From the NCBI RefSeq assembly GCF_016907675.1, contig NZ_JAFBCJ010000001.1, forward strand, positions 1,240,001-1,304,000: 64,000 nt of DNA, written 5' to 3'. Under the pieces are notes generated by a model. The model saw nothing but the letters and a program-made list of their open reading frames with translations, was not told where the DNA came from and did not search any database. The position numbers and the translations under genes are program-made. This stretch comes from Geodermatophilus bullaregiensis. GTDB taxonomy: Bacteria > Actinomycetota > Actinomycetes > Mycobacteriales > Geodermatophilaceae. This document shows positions 59,577 to 64,000 of this stretch, piece by piece (the first letter of the stretch is position 1; every line of letters starts with the position of its first letter).

Positions 59577-61237
59577 GAGGTCGCCGCTCGGTCCACGGTG
59601 AAGCTGAACATCATCCCCGAGTGCATGTGCTCGGCGATGTGGCAGTGCGCCATCCACAGGCCGGGGTTGGTGACGTCGAGGAGGATGTCGACGGTCTGCC
59701 CGGTCGGGATGAGCACGGTGTCCTTCCACACCAGGTTCGGCTCGGGTGTCCCGTCCCGGGCCAGCACGAGGAAGCGGCCGGCGCCGTGGATGTGGAACGG
59801 GTGGTGCATCGGGTGGTCGGAGTCCATCTCGTTGACCAGCCGGAGCTTGACCCGCTGCCCGGCGGTGAACCGCCAGTCCACCGGCAGCCCGTCGCGGCCG
59901 GCGGTGCGGTCCAACAGCTTCCAGCGCGTCGTCTCCGCGGTGGTGGCCCGGTTCGTCTCGGCCATCTCGTCCTCCCACTCGATCCCGTCGGCGGTGGACG
60001 AACCGTGGTGGTGCGCGTGCGCGGCGCCGGGGCCCGTCGCTGACGTCTCCGGGAGGGCGGCGCTGTGGCCCGTGTCGTGACCCGTGTCGTGGCCGGCGAC
60101 GGCGCCGGCCGGGGCGGTCGCCATCAGCTTCATCCCGCACCTCGGGCAGCGCCCGGGCTGGTCGCTGACCACCTCGGGGTGCATGGGGCAGGCGTAGCTC
60201 GCCGGTCCGGCCGGAGGTGCGGCAGGGTCGTCCATCTCCGCGACGATGGCGAGGACCTCGTCCGGCGGCGCGGCCAGCCACGTCTCCAGTTGCGCACGCT
60301 CGGCCACCAGCTCCGGCGCGGTGCGCAGCACCTCGAACTGCTCGGCCAGCGGCGGCTCGGCGACCTCACCGGTGACGGTGATCGCCGCCAGCCGGTAGGT
60401 GCGCTTCGGGGTGCGGTGCTCCAGCGCGAACTCCCCCGCCCGGTCGAACAGCACGTCGACCACCGCCCGCTCCGACGGGGCGAGCACCACGTCGTCGACG
60501 AACTCCTCGTGCTCCACCCGGCCGCTGTCCCCGCCGACCAGCTTCATCCGGGCTCCGGGCACGGCGACCCGGAACACGCGGCTGTTGGCGGTGCCGATCA
60601 GCCACAGCCGCACCACCTCGCCGGTCCACGCGGTGAAGGCCGGGGCCGTCTCGCCGCCGGTGAGCATCACGTTGCCGTAGCGGCCCATCGCCGCGTAGTT
60701 GGTCCCGGTGCGGCTGAACGGGGCGATCAGGCCGTCCTCGAGCAGCAGGTCGTCGAGGGTCAGCACCAGGTCGCGGTGCGCCGGCGGCCAGTAGTCCGGC
60801 CCGGTCGGCTCGACCAGGATGCTGCCGTAGAGGCCCAGCTCCTGGGTGACGTCCTCGCGGATGTGCGGGTGGTACCAGTACAGGCCCGGATCGGGGAACT
60901 GGATGCGGTAGGTGAACTCCCCGCCCGGCGGGATCGGTGCCTGCGTCTCGTGCGGCACGCCGTCGTAGCGGTTCTCCAGGCGAAGCCCGTGCCAGTGCAC
61001 CGTGGTGTCCAGGTCGGTGCCGTTGGTGACGTGCACGACGATCTCCGAGCCCTGCCGGACCTTCAGCGTGGGGCCGGGGATCGAGCCGTTGTAGCCGAGC
61101 ATCCGCACCGTGCTGTCGCCCAGCCGCTTGGCCACGGGAGCGGGGCGCAGCCGCAGTTCCTCGCCGTCGCCGAGCTCGAGCAGCTCGGGCCGCGTGGCCT
61201 CGGGCAGGCCGGTGAGGTCGGTGGAGAAGGTGTCCAC
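59573..61237 (-). CDS. Multicopper oxidase with inserted heavy-metal-binding domain
   Basis: A 554-residue oxidase with three cupredoxin domains. The four copper motifs are HWHG (about residue 90), WYHPHIRED (about 130), HPMHHPFHIHG (about 465) and HCHIAEHMHSGMM (about 530). A heavy-metal-binding domain (YACPMHPEVVSD, then CPRCGMKLM) is inserted near residues 350-380, followed by a His-rich GHDTGHDTGHS linker. No signal peptide is seen, so secretion would need another route or it is cytoplasmic. GTG 61237 follows AGGAGG. Likely copper or metal oxidation/detoxification. Confidence 0.9.
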   Translation of the reverse strand: MDTFSTDLTGLPEATRPELLELGDGEELRLRPAPVAKRLGDSTVRMLGYNGSIPGPTLKVRQGSEIVVHVTNGTDLDTTVHWHGLRLENRYDGVPHETQAPIPPGGEFTYRIQFPDPGLYWYHPHIREDVTQELGLYGSILVEPTGPDYWPPAHRDLVLTLDDLLLEDGLIAPFSRTGTNYAAMGRYGNVMLTGGETAPAFTAWTGEVVRLWLIGTANSRVFRVAVPGARMKLVGGDSGRVEHEEFVDDVVLAPSERAVVDVLFDRAGEFALEHRTPKRTYRLAAITVTGEVAEPPLAEQFEVLRTAPELVAERAQLETWLAAPPDEVLAIVAEMDDPAAPPAGPASYACPMHPEVVSDQPGRCPRCGMKLMATAPAGAVAGHDTGHDTGHSAALPETSATGPGAAHAHHHGSSTADGIEWEDEMAETNRATTAETTRWKLLDRTAGRDGLPVDWRFTAGQRVKLRLVNEMDSDHPMHHPFHIHGAGRFLVLARDGTPEPNLVWKDTVLIPTGQTVDILLDVTNPGLWMAHCHIAEHMHSGMMFSFTVDRAATS

Positions 61238-61268
61238 GGGACGTCCTCCTGTCGGTGAGCGTGGAGTC

Positions 61269-61367
61269 TCAGCTCCGGATGCCGCTGGCGGCGTGAGGGG
61301 ATCCGAAGGAGTCCGCGGCGCCGCGCACACCGGCGCGGGCGGGCTCGGCGACGTGCTCCGCGGTCAT
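61269..61367 (-). CDS. Possible 32-residue small protein
   Basis: ATG 61367 to the stop at 61269-61271 encodes 32 residues (MTAEHVAEPARAGVRG, then SFGSPHAASGIRS). AGGAGG lies just upstream with good spacing. It is 31 bp before the multicopper oxidase on the same strand and could be a leader peptide or simply chance. Confidence 0.4.
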   Translation of the reverse strand: MTAEHVAEPARAGVRGAADSFGSPHAASGIRS

Positions 61368-61538
61368 GGCGCCTCCTGTGCGGACTGGTAGTCCACCGCC
61401 GCCAGGACGTGCTGTCCAGACGCTGGCCGACGATCTGGCCCGGCAGCGTCCGGAACGGGACAGCGGCCCACGCCGGCGGGTTCGTGCGGGGTCCGGTCCG
61501 CGCCGCATGGGGGTGGTGCGGCATCCCGCTGGCGGTGC

Positions 61539-61934
61539 GCCGCCCTCGCCGACGACCTGGGCGAGCTGCTGACCGAGCACTCCTCGGTCGTGGTCGTCGA
61601 GGAGGCCCACCGCGCCCAGCGGCGCAGCCCGGACCGGCTGATCGACCTCGAGGAGACCGCGCCGGAGTGGACGCTGGTGCTCGTCGGCAGCGATCTGCCC
61701 GCCGCCGCGGGCCGGGTGCCGGGCGTGCGCGGCCGGGTCCGCGGTCGGACCGCCCGGTTCGACCGCGGACCGGCGCGGAGCTGGCTGAGCACCCTGCACG
61801 CCTGGCACCCGCTGCTCGCCGAGGCCGACGAGGTGCTGCTGCAGTGCATCGACGCCCGCCACCGCACCGGCAGACGGCGCGACCGGGCGCACCTCCTGCG
61901 CGCCGCCCGCGGCCAGCCCACCCACCGGACCTGA
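61539..61934 (+). pseudogene. Remnant of an AAA+ ATPase (IstB/TniB-like)
   Basis: The frame has ALADDLGELLTEH, a Walker-B-like VVVVEEAHRAQR, then WTLVLVGSDLP and AWHPLLAEADEVLLQCIDARH. This pattern resembles the middle and end of transposition-helper ATPases (TniB/IstB), where VVDEAQ, LVGG and YHPLY occur in this order. The P-loop part and a start codon are missing, and upstream frames are broken. It is a degraded fragment. The assignment rests on motif order only. Confidence 0.35.
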
Positions 61935-61994
61935 CCACCGAGCTGCTCGGCCACGCCGTGGCGCTCCCCGGCTTCGACGCACGGGAGGTGCCGG

Positions 61995-62050
61995 CGTGAC
62001 GTGACTGAGGGGCGAGGCCGTCATGAGCCTCGCCCCTCAGTCACGTCACG
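61995..62050. terminator. 24-bp perfect inverted repeat
   Basis: Arms 61995-62018 and 62027-62050 are perfectly complementary over 24 bp, with the 8-nt loop CGTCATGA. It is the strongest hairpin in the window. No T-tract follows on either strand. It may end nrdJ transcription, whose stop is 110 bp away, or be an element end. Confidence 0.7.
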
Positions 62051-62071
62051 GGCCTTCTCGCCAGCCGTTGC

Positions 62072-62157
62072 TGCGCACTACCCGTGACAGGCCCTGCACG
62101 ATTGCCGATAATGCGTGCACTGTTCGCGACAGCGCCGTGCACCACTCGTGAGAGCCG
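62072..62157. repeat. Four imperfect ~22-bp tandem repeats beside nrdJ
   Basis: Units begin at 62072, 62095, 62116 and 62138 (spacing 23, 21, 22), each starting TGC(GC)AC and carrying a CG-GA-A core (for example TGCACTGTTCGCGACAG). They directly follow the nrdJ stop. About two helical turns separate the units, which would place bound proteins on one face. Confidence 0.5.
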
Positions 62158-62160
62158 TCA

Positions 62161-64000
62161 TCAGCTGCAGCCGCTGGTGGAGCCGCAGCCCTCGCAGACG
62201 TAGCAGCTGCCGGCCGGGCGCATCTTCGTGCCGCAGGTCATGCACAGCGGCGCGTCGGTGGCGGTCCCGGTGACCAGCTCGAACAGCTCGGCCGAGGAGT
62301 GGGCCTCCTTGACCGGCTTGTCGGCCACCTCGGGCTTGGCCGGGCCCTCGGTGGGCACCGAGCTGCGCAGCGCCTCGACGTCGACCTCCTCCTCCTCGAC
62401 GACGGCGGCCGTCGACGCGGAGGTGCCGTAGCCCGCCACCTGCGCCGCGCGCTCCTCGGCGGTGAAGATGCCGAGGGTGGCGCGGGTCTCGACCGGCAGG
62501 TGGTCCAGCGCCAGGCGACGGAAGATGTAGTCCATCACCGACTGGGCGATCCGGATGTCCGGGTCGTCGGTCATGCCGGCCGGCTCGAAGCGCATGTTGG
62601 TGAACTTCTGGATGTAGGTCTCCAGCGGCACACCGTGCTGCAGCGCGATCGAGATGCCGATCGAGAAGGCGTCCATGACACCGGCCAGGGTCGAGCCCTG
62701 CTTGCCGAGCTTGAGGAACACCTCGCCGAGGCTGCCGTCCTCGTACATCCCGGCGGTCATGTAGCCCTCGGCGCCGGCGACGCTGAACGACGTCGTCATG
62801 CTCTGCCGCTTCTTGGGCAGCCGGCGGCGCACCGGGTGCGACGTCGTGGTGACCGGCGCGGCGGCCTCGACCGGGGAGTCCGCCTTCTTGGTCTTGGCCT
62901 TGGCGTCGGACAGCGGCTGGCCGACCTTGCAGTTGTCGCGGTAGATCGCCAGCGCCTTGAGGCCGAGCTTCCAGCCCTGGAAGTAGATGTTCTCGACGTC
63001 CTCGACGGTCGCCGTCTCCGGCATGTTGACCGTCTTGCTGATCGCGCCGGAGATGAACGGCTGCACCGCGGCCATCATCCGGACGTGGCCCATCGGGGAG
63101 ATGGCCCGCTCGCCCATCGCGCAGTCGAAGACCTCGTAGTGCTCCGGGCGCAGGCTCGGGGCGTCGACGACGTGGCCGTGCTCGGCGATGAACTCGACGA
63201 TCGCCTCGACCTGCTCGTCCTGGTAGCCCAGGCTCTTCAGCGCCCGCGGGACCGTCTGGTTGACGATCTGCATGGACCCGCCGCCGACCAGCTTCTTGTA
63301 CTTGACCAGCGAGAAGTCCGGCTCGATGCCGGTCGTGTCGCAGTCCATCATGAAGCCGATGGTCCCGGTGGGGGCCAGCACCGAGGCCTGCGCGTTGCGC
63401 CAGCCGTTGTCGGCACCGATCTCCAGGCACTCCTGCCACTGGGCGGTGGCGACCCGCAGCACGTCGGCGTCGTCGGCACCGACCGGGCGGATGGCGTCGT
63501 TGGCCGCGGCGTGCTTGCGCATGACCCGGGCGTGGGCGTCGGCGTTGCGGGCGAAGCCCTCGTAGGCGCCGACGATGCCGGCCAGCTCGGCCGAGCGCCG
63601 GTAGGCGGTGCCGGTCATCAGCGAGGTGATCGCCGCGGCCAGCGTCTGGCCACCGCGCGAGTCGTAGGCGTGGCCGGTGGCCATGAGCAGCGCGCCGAGG
63701 TTGGCGTAGCCGATGCCCAGCTGCCGGTAGGCGCGGGTGGTCTCACCGATCGGCTCGGTCGGGAAGTCGGCGAAGCAGATGGAGATGTCCATCGCCGTGA
63801 TGACCAGCTCGACGGCCTTGACGAAGGTCTTGGCGTCGAAGGTCCCGTCGTCCTTCAGGAACTTCATGAGGTTCAGCGACGCCAGGTTGCACGAGCTGTT
63901 GTCCAGGCTCATGTACTCCGAGCACGGGTTGGACGCGTTGATCCGCCCGGTCTCGGGGTTGGTGTGCCAGTCGTTGATCGTGTCGTCGTACTGGATGCCG
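62161..64000 (-). CDS. nrdJ: Vitamin B12-dependent ribonucleotide reductase, C-terminal part
   Basis: Open from the right edge to the stop at 62161-62163, about 612 residues of a class II ribonucleotide reductase. The N-terminal part lies beyond the window. Active-site blocks include NPCSEY and NLASLN with the finger-loop Cys/Glu, LAPTGTIGFMMDCDTTGIEP and NMPETATVED. The C-terminus carries a zinc-binding CMTCGTKMRP...CYVCEGCGSTSGCS tail with the thiol pair that re-reduces the enzyme. It makes deoxynucleotides with adenosylcobalamin. Promoter and any B12 riboswitch are outside the window. Confidence 0.93.
   Translation of the reverse strand, partial: GIQYDDTINDWHTNPETGRINASNPCSEYMSLDNSSCNLASLNLMKFLKDDGTFDAKTFVKAVELVITAMDISICFADFPTEPIGETTRAYRQLGIGYANLGALLMATGHAYDSRGGQTLAAAITSLMTGTAYRRSAELAGIVGAYEGFARNADAHARVMRKHAAANDAIRPVGADDADVLRVATAQWQECLEIGADNGWRNAQASVLAPTGTIGFMMDCDTTGIEPDFSLVKYKKLVGGGSMQIVNQTVPRALKSLGYQDEQVEAIVEFIAEHGHVVDAPSLRPEHYEVFDCAMGERAISPMGHVRMMAAVQPFISGAISKTVNMPETATVEDVENIYFQGWKLGLKALAIYRDNCKVGQPLSDAKAKTKKADSPVEAAAPVTTTSHPVRRRLPKKRQSMTTSFSVAGAEGYMTAGMYEDGSLGEVFLKLGKQGSTLAGVMDAFSIGISIALQHGVPLETYIQKFTNMRFEPAGMTDDPDIRIAQSVMDYIFRRLALDHLPVETRATLGIFTAEERAAQVAGYGTSASTAAVVEEEEVDVEALRSSVPTEGPAKPEVADKPVKEAHSSAELFELVTGTATDAPLCMTCGTKMRPAGSCYVCEGCGSTSGCS

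Noticed and set aside
62051..62160. NrdR boxes
   Set aside because: The repeats lie downstream of nrdJ and lack the expected AT-rich palindrome.
1..64000. tRNA, rRNA, riboswitch, origin or prophage
   Set aside because: No cloverleaf, rRNA, conserved riboswitch core, DnaA-box cluster or phage genes were recognised by eye. A covariance-model search would be needed to exclude small RNAs.

Overview
The window is 64 kb of very GC-rich actinobacterial chromosome. Nearly every third codon position is G or C, GTG starts are common, start/stop overlaps are frequent, and AGGAGG-type ribosome binding sites are strong. The gene set (ROK/ABC sugar operon, ECF42-type sigma factor with a DGPF partner, WYL regulator, NDH-2, B12-dependent ribonucleotide reductase) would suit a soil or rock actinomycete of the Geodermatophilaceae/Frankiales type. 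That placement is inference. No rRNA, tRNA, CRISPR array, intact insertion sequence or prophage was seen.

Layout. 1-2.3 kb: end of a conserved hypothetical gene, an alpha/beta hydrolase, a cupredoxin lipoprotein and a small membrane protein. 2.4-10.7 kb: a leftward sugar operon (ABC ATPase, permease, binding lipoprotein, Gfo/Idh/MocA dehydrogenase, TIM-barrel isomerase) with a recognisable -35/-10 promoter, flanked by a ROK repressor. 10.8-18.8 kb: NDH-2, a carboxylesterase, a YbdK-type carboxylate-amine ligase, an HtrA-like protease, a diguanylate cyclase, a flavoprotein and an SDR. 18.9-24.5 kb: two adjacent 885-residue receptor kinases with the same ectodomain. The first has lost catalytic residues and looks like a pseudokinase. 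The second is intact and ends in fifteen copies of a 39-bp tandem repeat. 24.6-31.7 kb: WYL regulator, DinB, a coiled-coil protein, a UBP zinc finger coupled to a Na+/H+ antiporter, an arsenate-reductase-like protein without its catalytic residues, VOC and MFS genes.

31.7-38.5 kb: a LysR regulator facing a six-gene aromatic ring-cleavage operon (cyclase, flavin monooxygenase, extradiol dioxygenase, FAH-type hydrolase, alpha/beta C-C hydrolase, VOC). 38.6-45.2 kb: thioesterase, TauE exporter, a MarR-controlled GTP cyclohydrolase II plus DODA-type dioxygenase pair with a palindromic operator, SDR, small hypotheticals and an aldo/keto reductase. 45.2-53.8 kb: a decayed amidotransferase fragment, ketopantoate reductase, MFS, a DMT exporter facing a MocR regulator that is followed by a variant arginase, and the ECF42/DGPF pair. 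53.8-61.4 kb: epimerase, acyltransferase, a double DJ-1 protein, a frameshifted flavoprotein monooxygenase and a multicopper oxidase with an inserted heavy-metal-binding domain. 61.4-62.2 kb: a gene-poor segment with an AAA-ATPase remnant, a 24-bp perfect hairpin and four ~22-bp imperfect repeats, possibly the scar of a mobile element. From 62.2 kb: the 3' part of nrdJ, running off the right edge.

The points most worth a second look are the kinase/pseudokinase pair with its tandem-repeat tail, the catalytically dead ArsC-like protein, the MarR/GCH II/DODA unit, the aromatic operon of unknown substrate and the repeat/hairpin scar beside nrdJ.
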